Of a stretch of DNA of 64,000 bases, positions 44,701 to 56,251 are shown piece after piece. The position numbers were made by a program, and so were the translations under genes. Where the stretch lies: contig CAXKWD010000008.1 of the NCBI GenBank assembly GCA_964059195.1, positions 50,200,502-50,264,501 of the forward strand. The letters run 5' to 3'. The notes below the pieces were generated by a model. That model searched no databases. It saw nothing but the letters and a program-made list of their open reading frames with translations, and was not told the origin of the DNA. This stretch comes from Ectobius pallidus. Its lineage: Eukaryota; Arthropoda; Insecta; Blattodea; Ectobiidae. Every line of letters starts with the position of its first letter. Within the stretch, counting starts at the first letter, position 1.

Positions 44701-45377
44701 GTTTGAATTCAGACGACGTGTATACACAATATAATATTCCATTTTATCCTTATGAACATTTATTACTGAACAATAAGGCAACACATAAATGAAATGTGGA
44801 AAACCAATGATCCTAGGCCAAATTTAAGTGAATGGCTGCATGCATCACGATATAGCCTGTGTATCGGTATGTAGGGTATGTAATCAATTTATCATACCTG
44901 CACGTGCACGAACATAATTATAACAGCCCTTTCATGGCTATGCACATGATTTTGCACCTAAAATTTCTACTAGTCATAACGGAATAAAAGCGAGGCTATG
45001 TCGAACTCTGAGCAGAGATTTCATGGTGTTGCTTTGCCTTGGATTGCTTACGTGTGAGAATTATTTTTTAAAACATCAATGATATTTTATTGAAATGTAC
45101 AGACAGGTGGGATCTATTTTAAGAATGAACGATGGTACATATCTTTGCAAATAGTGTGCTGTAACATCGATTGAAATGACCTTTGTTTCTCACCTCAACC
45201 AAACCAGTAGTAAGCGAAACCAGCTACTTTCACGATTGGTACAGTATCTATGGTGCTTGAATTCAAAGTCTGAGTTCAGACGACATATATACACAATATA
45301 AAATTCCATTTTATCCTTATGGACATCTTTTTATTGAATAATAAGGCAACAAATAAATTGAATTTGGAAAACCAATA
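44701..45377. other. AT-rich flank of hAT copy 2, with repeat M copy 3
   Basis: 45100-45240 repeats AGACAGGTGGGATCTATTT, GAACGATGGTACATATCTTT and GATTGAAATGACCTT of repeat M. Parts of 44690-44800 recur near 45240-45370 (ACAGTAT-TATGGTG, CATTTTATCCTTATG), indicating a segmental duplication of about 550 bp spacing. No gene seen. Confidence 0.5.
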
Positions 45378-45598
45378 GCCTAGGCCAGGGATCGGCAACC
45401 TTTTTAGTTGGAAGAGCCAAAAATTACAATTTACAAAATTTCAAAGTTTTTAAAGAACCACAAAAATTTTTCTTGCCAACAATAAATAGTACTCGCATAA
45501 ATAAAGTTTTTGATAAAATAACGAATCTATTTATTCATAAGAAAAAATATCTATTTATTCATATATAAGTAGTGTTTATCACAACAAATTAGATTGTA

Positions 45599-46278
45599 CA
45601 GTGAGTCCCACGCAAGAGTTGGCCAATGGCGCGGGTTTCTGCGTCGCGGCTGGCACAGCTCCAACTCCCAAGCGATCGGGTGAAATATCTACGCAAATAA
45701 TGCCGCGGTCGTTGTGATGATTCAGGTTCTCACATTTACAGTTAAAATTACAATGAAAATAACCACGTACCTCATCACAAGAGATGTTGGAAAAGTTCTC
45801 CTCTTGCGTCCACACAATACTGGCACCTTTTTAGGAAATTTTCTTTCACGCGCATAAGTTCAGCTTCTGAGACAGAGTTACTGTCTCTTGTGATAGGCCT
45901 ATGTGATATTGTCTTTAAGTTCTTCTAACAGTATGTAAATATTTTTATGGGGAAACTTGAAAAATAAAGTGTATAGGTCAATTTCCCATACATAACAAGA
46001 ACTCAAAGACAATATCACAAGAGAAATTAAACCTATCTCGGAACCTAAACTTATGTGCATGAAAGAAAATTTCCGAAATGATGCCAGTGTTGTGTGGACG
46101 CAAGAGGAGAACATTTCCACCATCTCTTGTGATGAGGTACGTGATTATTTTCATTGTAAATTTAACTGTAAATGTGAAAACCTGAATCATTACACCGACA
46201 GCAGCATTATTTGCATAGATATTTCACCCGCGATGCAGAAACCCACGTCATTGGCCAACTCTTGCGTGGGACTCACTG
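45599..46278. mobile_element. TA-flanked foldback MITE (680 bp)
   Basis: CAGTGAGTCCCACGCAAGAG at the left is exactly inverted at the right, and TA flanks both ends (45597-45598, 46279-46280). The arms are about 300 bp, nearly the whole element, with a loop centred near 45940. Mirrored frames (45579-45815 minus, 46053-46298 plus, both with TQEEN-S-ISCDEVR-YFHC) are products of the arms. Confidence 0.82.
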
Positions 46279-46390
46279 TATATGACATTATTAGATAATT
46301 ACTTATTATTTAATTAAAAAATTAAAACAATTAAACATTTACTTACAACACTAACTTGTACTTCAATAACATACATTTGAGCAAACAATT

Positions 46391-47285
46391 TCAATGGGAG
46401 CGTTGGCTTTGCATGATTTTAGAAAGTTTGGATAAATTTGGCTCATAACTTGTTTTAAGTTTCAAACACGACTCTAAATTTTCATTTGTTAGTTGGCTTC
46501 TTACTTTACTTTTAATTATATTCATGCAAGAGAACTTTTGCTCGCACTTTTGCTGTCGATCCGAAGATAGTCAGCACTCCAAATGCCAACTTCTCCACCT
46601 CACTGTAGCAATCTGGAAGACTATTCCACGTGTTGAATATAAGTGCCTCAACTCACGGCATTTCTTTTAAAGCTGTCCACTTTTGTTACGTTACGTACAT
46701 ACATTTCTGGACCTCCAACTCTTCCAACTTGCTTTTCAACTCTGTAAATTTTCCACTCCATAAAGCTTTACTTTTTAAATCGATCAATTGCATTTCTAGA
46801 GATCCAGTATCAATTCCAAATGGCTCAATCTGGATTTCGTTACTATTTGTGTTGAGAGGATTTACTATGAATGCTAGAGTGGTTTTGTTGGTTTTGAATT
46901 GCTCAAATCTGTCAGCAAATCCATCTTTAATTTTTTTTATAACTGTACTGAAGTAATTCGTGTCAACACTTGCACTGGTTTTATCGCGATATTGCTTTAG
47001 AAATTGAAAATGAAGTAATTTACCGCTCTGAATATCTTCTGCAAAAAGAATTAATTTTTCTTCAAAACAAACCAATTCTTCTACCAAAACATAGGCGGGT
47101 TTCCCTTTCCTTGCAGTTTTAGATTCAGCTCATTTAATTTTGCTGTGATATCCACCATAAAGTAAAATTTTTGCAACCATGTGTCGTTCTCTAATTCAGG
47201 GTGATTAATGTCTTTTTCATTTAGGAATGTATTTATTTCATTCAAGCACAAAGCAAAACGTTTCAACGCCTTACCTTTGGCAAAT
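46391..47285 (-). pseudogene. hAT transposase C-terminal half, copy 2
   Basis: 47081-47266 has [20 protein letters not shown] and [20 protein letters not shown]. 46686-47087 has [20 protein letters not shown] and [20 protein letters not shown]. After a frameshift come WNSLPDCYSEVEKLAFGVLT and CEQKFSCMNIIKSKVRSQLT with NENLESCLKLKTSYEPNLS, the hAT dimerisation domain ending at a stop near 46391. Copy 1 lacks this last part. The Penelope array begins just upstream of KGKALKRF, splitting the protein. It is inactive. Confidence 0.82.
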
Positions 47286-47298
47286 ATTAGATACTTAG

Positions 47299-47960
47299 TA
47301 GTATTTATCTACCTCCTTATTCCCTCTGATATTAAAATAAACATACAACACACTGTGATATTCATGTATAGAACACTAAAAAACACTAAAAAAGACCATT
47401 AAAAATATATGTACAGATTAAAATTTTTATCAGGAATTACACAGGTCAATGTAGTAAAATACTAAAATGTGCAGAAAATGGATTTCCCTACTGCCGGGAG
47501 TCTTTGCACCATGTATAAAACGGTGATGTCAAAATCTTGAGTGTTGTAGATAGTTCTTTTCTTGATTAGTTTGTAAAAAGATAATTAAATATATATATAT
47601 ACAGATTAAAACTTTCTCACAAATTACACAAGTCTATGTAGTAAAAATGCATAAAATGGATTGCCCCACTATCGGGAATCTTTACACCATGTTTAAAACG
47701 GTGATGTTAAAATCTTCAGTGTTGTAGTGTTCTTTCTTGAATGTTTGGTAAAACTTTTTCTTGTAGAATCGTGTGCCCAGTGTGTTGTAGGTTGTTTAAA
47801 ATTGAATATGCATTTCGGCGCAAAGTTACGCCATCCTCAGTTCCTAAAAAATCAGAGTAAAAACTAACGTAAGAGGTAACTAGTATTTATAATGTTTTTA
47901 AATTGTGTATGCTTATTACTAACCTTATGTTGTGGTGCCGGAACTTGACTATGAAGTAAC
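47299..47960 (-). repeat. Penelope 3' repeat (pLTR-like), unit A
   Basis: This 660-bp segment is repeated at 52746-53410 and inverted at 55510-56040. It contains the hammerhead-like motif at 47810-47840 and two inverted TGCACCATG..ATAAAACGGTG structures. Confidence 0.8.
47810..47840 (-). ncRNA. Hammerhead-ribozyme-like motif, unit A
   Basis: On the minus strand CTGAGGATGGCG is followed by a short loop, CGCC and GAAATGC. It contains CUGANGA, a GGCG/CGCC stem II and GAAA in order. One extra U precedes stem II, and stem III and the cleavage site were not established. Penelope elements are known to carry hammerheads in their terminal repeats. It recurs at 53260-53290 and 55656-55686. Confidence 0.45.
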
Positions 47961-47963
47961 TGA

Positions 47964-49688
47964 TTGTGGTGTAAGGTGCTGATATTTATGGAGGGTGGGT
48001 GTGTTCATAAGAGATTTGGAATAGTGGGTTGTATTCAATTTGGTCTTCGTTTAGTATTATGTCCTTGTGTTTATATATTTCGAGTTGTTCCAGAGTATTT
48101 AGTCTATGTCCTTTGTTTTGTTTGTGTAAAATTTCCATTGTGTTTTCAGTATTGTTATGTTGGTGTTTTTCTGTAATTAAGTGTTTGGCATAAGCTGATT
48201 TTTGTCTGTTGTTTTTAAAATCTTGGGTGTGTTCCCGATATCTGGTTTTTGAATTTACGGCCTGTCTGCCCTATGTAAACCTTGTTACAGCTAGTACATT
48301 TTAATTTATATGCCATTCTCATTAAACTTTTCGTTGGTGGCGTTATTATTGTCCGTGCTATGTAAAATATCTTTTAGTCTATTGTTAGTTTTAAATGCTA
48401 CTTTTAGATTATTCTGTTGTAAATGCTTTGTTATTCTATGTACACGTTTATCTGTATAATTGAAAGTTACGAATTTTTTATTGGCGTTCTTTCCTTGTTT
48501 TATGGGGGATAATGTAGTATTATTGTGTTTTTTGTTGTATAAGTTCTTTTTTTGTTTTTTAAGCAATTTCATGATAGTATTCTTCTTTTATCTGTTATTG
48601 GTTGCAATCTGTATTATTGTGTTTAGTTCTTCGTTATAATGTTGTTTTTTCATTGGGATATTGAGAAGTCTGTAGATCATGCTGTTAAACGCTGCCATTT
48701 TTTGTGTGAAAGGGTGATTAGAGCTATTATTAATTACCGTGTCTGTGAAAGTTGGCTTTCTGTAGATATTGAAGTTAAGCTTGCTATTGCTTCTAGTTAT
48801 GTTGATGTCAAGGTAGTTCAAAGTGTTGTTTCCCTCTTTTTCTGATGTAAAGTCAAGTGTGTGTTTAGTTTGTTGAATTCTTCAAGAATTTTTTCTTTAT
48901 TATTGTTCTTACATATAATAAGAATGTCATCAACAAATCTTCTGTAAACTTTTATGTTGTATTTAGTTAATATATTTGCTATATGTTTCTCTTCAATGTG
49001 CTGTAAGAAGATTTCGGCCAGGATGCCTGAAAGTGGGGAACCCATAGCTATACCTTTGTTTTGTATAAATATTTTGTCGTGGAATTTGAAATAGTTTTGC
49101 TTTAGAATTGTCGAAGTTAAGTTTGTTATTTGTTCAATGACTAGGGGGTTTTCATTTTTCCGGGCTAGGGATTGTCCTATGATATGTATAGTGTCTTCTA
49201 TTGGTATATTAGTGTAGAAATTTTTTATATCCAAGGAAATGAGGATATCATCTTTTTCCAGATTGATATGTCTAATGTTGTGGATTAGATCTACTGAATT
49301 ATTTACAATGAATTTATTGTGTAGATTAAGTTTTTGTTTAAGCATTTTGGCTAATAATTTTGAGATTTTGTAAGTTGGTGCTTTAGTGAAATTGACTACT
49401 GGTCTAATAGGATTATCTTGTTTATGAGTTTTTATTTGTGCTTTGAGGGTGGGGGCTTTAGGGTTCATGTTGATATTATATTTCATGTCCGATTCACTAA
49501 GAATGGGGTCTGAGTTTTTTTATAGTATTTTTTATGGCCTGTTGAAATTTTTCTGTTGGATCCGTATTTACTTCTACAATGTGGTTTTCATTAATGAAAT
49601 TCATTGTTTTCTCAACATAATCATTTTTATTAAGGAGGACGATTGTGTTTCCCTTATCAGCTTTTGTATTTGAGGAGCATCGTTTCAA
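47964..49688 (-). pseudogene. Penelope reverse transcriptase and GIY-YIG part, unit A
   Basis: From 49688: SNTKADKGNTIVLLNKNDYV, KAPTLKAQIKTHKQDNPIRP, ISLDIKNFYTNIPIEDTIHI, KGIAMGSPLSGILAEIFLQH and VYRRFVDDILIICKNNNKEK. These are the ordered motifs of Penelope reverse transcriptase with catalytic FVDD. A frameshift near 48830 leads to YLDINITRSNS, another near 48590 to KKNTIMKLLKK, and a further break near 48310 precedes the GIY-YIG endonuclease (KLKCTSCNKVYIG). The N-terminal part is on the other side of the insertion at 49672-51960. It is inactive. Confidence 0.87.
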
Positions 49689-51960
49689 AACGTATTAAGT
49701 GCACAAGTTAACATTTTTCAGGAAAGAGGAAAAACGATTTACTCCCAAACCAGGAAGTATATCTGCAAAATTAAGACGTGAAATTTTAGATATTAAGGTA
49801 ATGTTTCAGAATCCTCAAAATCTGAAATTGGTTTTCAATTAACGAGCATTATATTTTAGTTTTAATTTTACACATAATACGTTTTGAACCGATTCACTGG
49901 ACATAATACGTTCTGAACCGATTAGAAAGTAAAAAGTAGAGAGGAGGTCAAACATCAGCTGGATTCGAAAGAAAATATGTTTTTAAATCATTGCCATTAA
50001 TTGCATGTATTGCAGACAAATTAGTATTAATAACACTGCTAACATAATCACTTGTTAACACAATAATTGCACACATTTTGAAGACAAAATTTACGCACCT
50101 TCTCCATACTTGTCCCTCGTTTCAGTAATGTTGTGAATTGTTTTGAAGGGTAATCACAACTATACATTGGCTCCAGCTTCACTGTGATGATTCATAGTTT
50201 TTTCTTCAAAATTACTCTCTTCATGTCCTTTATTCCATCCAATTTCTTTAACTATTTGAGCAGTATTTTATAATCTCTTATGTCCCAATCATCTCCAGGT
50301 GATCTTACTTTTCCCACAAACTTTTAATGTTCTCTATATTTTTCAGGAGTCATAATGTAGGAGTATTTTCGGAGATATTTTATTACCCCAAACACGTGAT
50401 CTGCGGCTACCCGCGCGTGATCTTGGGCGCTCGACTCCCTAGTCCTCATTCGGTAGGCTTCGTTCAATTCCATAGCCAGAGCTGACAACATTGAAACACG
50501 AAGTAGGCTACGCTATACACCCAGACATCTATTGGCTTCAATACTAAGCTTTCATTCTGTCTCAGGATCCTTATTTATTTATTGACATCTTTTCTGACGC
50601 ATGGAGTTATGGGGGGAAAAATACAATTTTGCGAATTGCTGGTTTCACATACACGTCATTGTACATCCAACACTTTCCTCACCTCTTTAAGAATTCCGAA
50701 TGTGCTAATTTCTGACACTCCCGTGAAATCTGATGTCAATTTCATATGGACAGAAAATTGAGCGAACTTTTCACAAAACGTGTTAAATGCGTTTAAAATT
50801 AGGGCTATAGTTTTCTCCACTTTTAGATGCCTTACTTCTCTTACGTTTTACAACACGAAATGGTGAAGCATGTTCTGCTAAGACTCTTCTTTATGCTTAA
50901 AACTTGTCACTCAGTGTAAATATATTGAGCCTATATTATGTAATATTCTATTCCCGGAGGAAAGTCACCAATTAACAAAAGCATGAATTACATAGGCTAC
51001 ATGTTTTTATTTTGACCTCTGCAGCCATTAGTGAAGCCTAATAGTGGTGACTGAATCCTCAAAATGAAATTCCTCCAAATAAGAGATCACACCCGATGCT
51101 ACCTGCCACATTCAGTCTCCTTCAATTTAAAGAATGTTGCATTCTTTTACTGACATCAGTGACACAGTGCATAAAACTATATTTGGCGGAAATAGTAAGC
51201 TTCGCGAATTGATAATTGCTGCTAATCATAATTGCAAACCTGTTGCAAATCAAAGCAGAAACTACTTCTATCTGCTGGACGCTCCCTCATTATTTTGTGG
51301 AAGGTTTTAAAACGAATTTTGTGTGCTGCCAGATCAGCCAGTAGATGATTCTTTTTTTAAATACCGGCTTCACACTGAATCTGAAATGCCATGCGAGCAC
51401 AATAATAAAATGGCTTGAACAAGAATATTATGACCTTTAAAACGTATTTTTTTTTATCGTAACACTATTTCTCATAACTCCATTAGTACATTAAAAAGTA
51501 CAATATAAAAATACTGTCACAATGTTGATCCAAAAAAACAAAATGTCGCTTACCTAGCTGTCGTTTGGTTATCCCAGTCATGGTTCGTTTTCTGCTTCCT
51601 TTCAATCTTTTTGGAACAGCTTCACTTCCTTCCATGATGATACAATGAAATAACATACAACAGCTAAACTTGCGGACGAATCAGCATAAACATTATTGGG
51701 AAATATGAGTCGAAACTTGGGTTTAATGCCCGGTGTAAAAATGAAGTTGTACATAATACGTTTTGAACCGTTCATTCTCGTGCACATAATACGATTTGAT
51801 CCGATACATCAACTTTGACAGTGAATTAACACGGGATATAATATGAAATGTTCCATTCCGAGTTCATAGTGTTAAAGAGCGCTTAAGAAATAGGGCGAAA
51901 TCGAATCAAACTCTATTTTGACCAAGAGTGCATTTAATACGTTTTGAAACGATGCTCCTC
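49672..51960. mobile_element. TIR element N inserted in Penelope ORF
   Basis: GAGGAGCATCGTTTCAAAAC at the left is inverted at the right. ATTT is present at 49668-49671 and 51961-51964 (likely a 4-bp duplication). Both ends have repeats of the type ACATAATACGTTTTGAACCG, at 49870-49925 and 51750-51806. Minus-strand 50050-50400 shows coding-like fragments (VRSPGDDWDIRDYKILLK, KLEPMYSCDYPSKQFTTLLK) broken by stops, unidentified. Confidence 0.72.
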
Positions 51961-52721
51961 ATTTATGACGTTATTGTCTTGAAGTTTTTTGTTCAAATTT
52001 TTTAGAGTTCGTGTGTTATTTTTAGTATTTGGTGGTTGTTTGTGTTCCTCGGAATAGATGTCCTTTATAGTTTTTGCAATTTTATTCCTAACTTCCATTT
52101 GCAGGTTAGGGGGGATTGCAGTTATGGCAGTTTCAGCGTCAACTATGTTATTGAATATTTGTTGCTCTTTTTTGTGTGGTAGATTATGTTTTTGACCTAA
52201 TTGTTGAACATTCATTTCCTCTTTACTTAGTTCTATGTTGGAAAGGTTAAGCACTCTAGGTGAGAATTTAATGGTTTTCGTGTTATTCTGTGTAGGTTCT
52301 TGTCTACCTTCTTTCTCTTGTTTTAGTTTTTCAATTTTCTTGTTTGTGGTGTTGTATTTATTTTCGATTTCTTTCTCCAGTTTAAGTTGTATGTTATTAT
52401 TGATATTGGCCCATTCGTGTTTGAAGTAGGAAGTAGCTTCTAGGTGTAATTTATATGCTTGAATATTTAAAAGTTTCTTTTCTTGTGTAGAAATTTTATT
52501 TCATTCGATAGCCAGAGTTTTTTAGCCTTTTTAACTGTTCTTTTTGCTGTTTCATTTGAGGATTTCGAACGTATGTTGATGTATTTTGGGGTAAGTTGTA
52601 GTTCCCTACATGTTTTGTTGAATTTTATGTTCGCTAGAGTTTTTAGAAGTTTCCTCTTAACGTTAGTATATTTGTTGATTATTTTAGCCTGGTTGGCTGT
52701 ATGTGAATTAATAAATTTCAT
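51961..52721 (-). pseudogene. Penelope N-terminal region, unit A
   Basis: 52467-52721 begins MKFINSHTANQAKIINKYTN and contains TVKKAKKLWLSNEIKFLHKK. Near 52465 it shifts to LLNIQAYKLHLEATSYF, then a Lys/Glu-rich coiled region, and 51934-52254 holds NLSNIELSKEEMNVQQLGQK. The first part resembles the N-terminal region before the reverse transcriptase in Penelope proteins. The insertion of N cuts it between NNVIN and SNTKADKG. Confidence 0.7.
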
Positions 52722-52745
52722 ATTTACCGCAGAGGGAGAATTATT

Positions 52746-54257
52746 TTGAGTAGTATTTATCTACCTCCTTATTCTCTCTGATATTATAATAAACATACAA
52801 CACACTGTGATATTCATGTATAGAACACTAAAAAACACTAAAAAAGATCATTAAAAATATATGTACAGATTAAAATTTTTATCAGGAATTACACAGGTCA
52901 ATGTAGTAAAATACTAAAATGTGCAGAAAATGGATTTCCCTACTGCCGGGAGTCTTTGCACCATGTATAAAACGGTGATGTCAAAATCTTGAGTGTTGTA
53001 GATAGTTCTTTTCTTGATTAGTTTGTAAAAAGATAATTAAATATATATATACAGATTAAAACTTTTTCACAAATTACACAAGTCTATGTAGTAAAAATGC
53101 ATAAAATGGATTGCCCCACTACCGGGAGTCTTTACACCATGTTTAAAACGGTGATGTTAAAATCTTCAGTGTTGTAGTGTTCTTTCTTGAATGTTTGGTA
53201 AAATTTTTTCTTGTAGAATCGTGTGCCCAGTGTGTTGTAGGTTGTTTAAAATTGAATATGCATTTCGGCGCAAAGTTACGCCATCCTCAGTTCCTAAAAA
53301 ATCAGAGTAAAAACTAACGTAAGAGGTAACTCGTATTTATAATGTTTTTAAATTGTGTATGGACTATTACTAACCTTATGTTGTGGTGCCGGAACTTGAC
53401 TATGAAGTAACTGATTGTGGTGTAAGGTGCTGATATTTATGGAGGGTGGGTGTGTTCATAAGAGATTTGGAATAGTGGGTTGTATTCAATTTGGTCTTCG
53501 TTTAGTATTATGTCCTTGTGTTTATATATTTCGAGTTGTTCCAGAGTATTTAGTCTATGTCCTTTGTTTTGTTTGTGTAAAATTTCCATTGTGTTTTCAA
53601 TATTGTTATGTTGGTGTTTTTCTGTAATTAAGTGTTTGGCATAAGCTGATTTTTGTCTGTTGTTTTTAAAATCTTGGGTGTGTTCCCGATATCTGGTTTT
53701 GAATTTACGGCCTGTCTGCCCTATGTAAACCTTGTTACAGCTAGTACATTTTAATTTATATATGCCATTCTCATTAAACTTTTCGTTGGTGGCGTTATTA
53801 TTGTCCGTACTATGTAAAATATCTTTTAGTCTATTGTTAGTTTTGAATGCTACTTTTAGATTATTCTGTTGTAAATGCTTTGTTATTCTATGTACACGTT
53901 TATCTGTATAATTGAAAGTTACGAATTTTTTATTGGCGTTCTTTCCTTGTTTTATGGGGGATAATGTAGTATTATTGTGTTTTTTGTTGTATAAGTTCTT
54001 TTTTTGTTTTTTAAGCAATTTCATGATAGTATTCTTCTTATATCCGTTATTGGTTGCAATCTGTATTATTGTGTTTAGTTCTTCGTTATAATGTTGTTTC
54101 TTCATTGGGATATTGAGAAGTCTGTAGATCATGCCGTTAAACGCTGCCGTTTTTTGTGTGAAAGGGTGATTAGAGCTATTATTAATTACCGTGTCTGTGA
54201 AAGTTGGCTTTCTGTAGATATTGAAGTTAAGCTTGCTATTGCTTCTAGTTATGTTGA
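52746..54257 (-). pseudogene. Penelope unit B (RT tail plus GIY-YIG)
   Basis: Frame 53437-54257 retains the region after the catalytic FVDD (DINITRSNSKLNFNIYRKPT), a connector rich in Asn and Lys, and an intact GIY-YIG endonuclease: YKLKCTSCNKVYIGQTGRKF followed by KTRYREHTQDF. The endonuclease Tyr, the Arg in TRYREH and the later Glu are all visible. No stop interrupts this part. The unit is truncated before the reverse transcriptase core and borders unit C. Confidence 0.85.
53260..53290 (-). ncRNA. Hammerhead-like motif, unit B
   Basis: Same core as 47810-47840 with no change in CTGAGGATGGCG or CGCCGAAATGC. Confidence 0.45.
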
Positions 54258-55509
54258 TGTCAAAAACATGGATACAAAAAATTTGTACACTAATATACCA
54301 ATAGAAGACACTATACATATCATAGGACAATCCCTAGCCCGGAAAAATGAAAACCCCCTAGTCATTGAACAAATAACAAACTTAACTTCGACAATTCTAA
54401 AGCAAAACTATTTCAAATTCCACGACAAAATATTTATACAAAACAAAGGTATAGCTATGGGTTCCCCACTTTCAGGCATCCTGGCCGAAATCTTCTTACA
54501 GCACATTGAAGAGAAACATATAGCAAATATATTAACTAAATACAACATAAAAGTTTACAGAAGATTTGTTGATGACATTCTTATTATATGTAAGAACAAT
54601 AATAAAGAAAAAATTCTTGAAGAATTCAACGAACTAAACACACACTTGACCTTTACATCAGAAAAAGAGGAAAACAACACTTTGAACTACCTTGACATCA
54701 ACATAACTGGAAGCAATAGCAAGCTTAACTTCAATATCTACAGAAAGCAAACTTTCACAGACACGGTAATTAATAATAGCTCTAATCACCCTTTCACACA
54801 AAAAATGGCAACGTTTAACAGCATGATCTACAGACTTCTCAATACCCCAATGAAAAAACAACATTATAACGAAGAACTAAACACAATAATACAGATTGCA
54901 ACCAATAACGGATATAAGAAGAATACTATCATCAAATTGCTTAAAAAACAAAAAAAGAACTTATACAACAAAAAACACAATAATACTACATTATCCCCCA
55001 TAAAACAAGGAAAGAACGCCAATAAAAAATTCGTAACTTTCAATTATACAGATAAACGTGTACATAGAATAACAAAGCATTTACAACAGAATAATCTAAA
55101 AGTAGCATTCAAAACTAACAATAGACTAAAAGATATTTTACATAGCACGGACAATAATAACGCCACCAACGAAAAGTTTAATGAGAATGGCATATATAAA
55201 TTAAAATGTACTAGCTGTAACAAGGTTTACATAGGCATAAATTCAAAAACCAGATATCGGGAACACACCCAAGATTTTAAAAACAACAGACAAAAATCAG
55301 CTTATGCCAAACACTTAATTACAGAAAAACACCAACATAACAATATTGAAAACACAATGGAAATTTTACACAAACAAAACAAAGGACATAGACTAAATAC
55401 TCTGGAACAACTCGAAATATATAAACACAAGGACATAATACTAAACGAAGACCAAATTGAATACAACCCACTATTCCAAATCTCTTATGAACACACCCAC
55501 CCTCCATAA
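54258..55509 (+). pseudogene. Penelope unit C (RT palm plus damaged GIY-YIG)
   Basis: The ORF reads from inverted unit B DNA into KNLYTNIPIEDTIHIIGQSL, KGIAMGSPLSGILAEIFLQH and RRFVDDILIICKNN, then through to the C-terminus without a stop. The true homology starts near 54258, in the fingers. In the GIY-YIG domain the segment QTGRKF is deleted: YIG is followed directly by INSKTRYREH, while unit B has the intact text. The open frame starts by chance in reversed B sequence. The missing N-terminal half makes it defective. Confidence 0.87.
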
Positions 55510-55655
55510 ATATCAGCACCTTACACCACAATCAGTTACTTCATAGTCAAGTTCCGGCACCACAACATAAGGTTAGTAATAGTCCATACACAATTTAAAA
55601 ACAATATAAATACTAGTTACCTCTTACGTTAGTTTTTACTCTGATTTTTTAGGAA

Positions 55656-55686
55656 CTGAGGATGGCGTAACTTTGCGCCGAAATGC
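55656..55686 (+). ncRNA. Hammerhead-like motif, unit C
   Basis: Same core as 47810-47840, in the opposite orientation, inside the terminal repeat of unit C. Confidence 0.45.
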
Positions 55687-56251
55687 ATATTCAATTTTAA
55701 ACAACCTACAACACACTGGGCACACGATTCTACAAGAAAAAATTTTACCAAACATTCAAGAAAGAACACTACAACACTGAAGATTTTAACATCACCGTTT
55801 TAAACATGGTGTAAAGACTCCCGGTAGTGGGGCAATCCATTTTATGCATTTTTACTACATAGACTTGTGTAATTTGTGAAAAAGTTTTAATCTGTATATA
55901 TATATTTAATTATCTTTTTACAAACTAATCAAGAAAAGAACTATCTACAACACTCAAGATTTTGACATCACCGTTTTATACATGGTGCAAAGACTCCCGT
56001 TTATGTATGTTTATTTTAATATCAGAGGGAATAAGGAGGTAGATAAATACTACTCAAAATAATTCTCCCTCTGCGGTAAACATGAAATTTATTAATTAGA
56101 TACTTAGTTTACGAGTAAAGGTGTTATGCCCAGCTATGCCGAAATCAATGAAAATTGCCAAACATATATACAATCTAAAACTGCAAATACCTACCTACTT
56201 TGATCCTCAGAGTTCGAAAATAGGTTTATTAAATAGCAATTTATAGGTACT

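Larger units (their letters stand above)
47299..56094. mobile_element. Penelope-like element array (A, B tandem; C inverted)
   Basis: The 8.8-kb block is flanked by ATTAGATACTTAG (47286-47298 and 56095-56107), a 13-bp target duplication in the hAT. Unit A (47299-52745, minus) is followed directly by unit B (52746-54257, minus, 5'-truncated), which abuts unit C (54258-56094, plus, 5'-truncated). A and B begin with the same TAGTATTTATCTACCTCC, and the inverse closes C. Penelope elements commonly occur in tandem with an inverted, truncated partner and with such LTR-like repeats. Confidence 0.88.

Noticed and set aside
45579..46298. Mirrored ORFs with Cys-rich text as zinc-finger proteins
   Set aside because: They lie in the arms of a TA-flanked foldback MITE and have no recognisable finger spacing.
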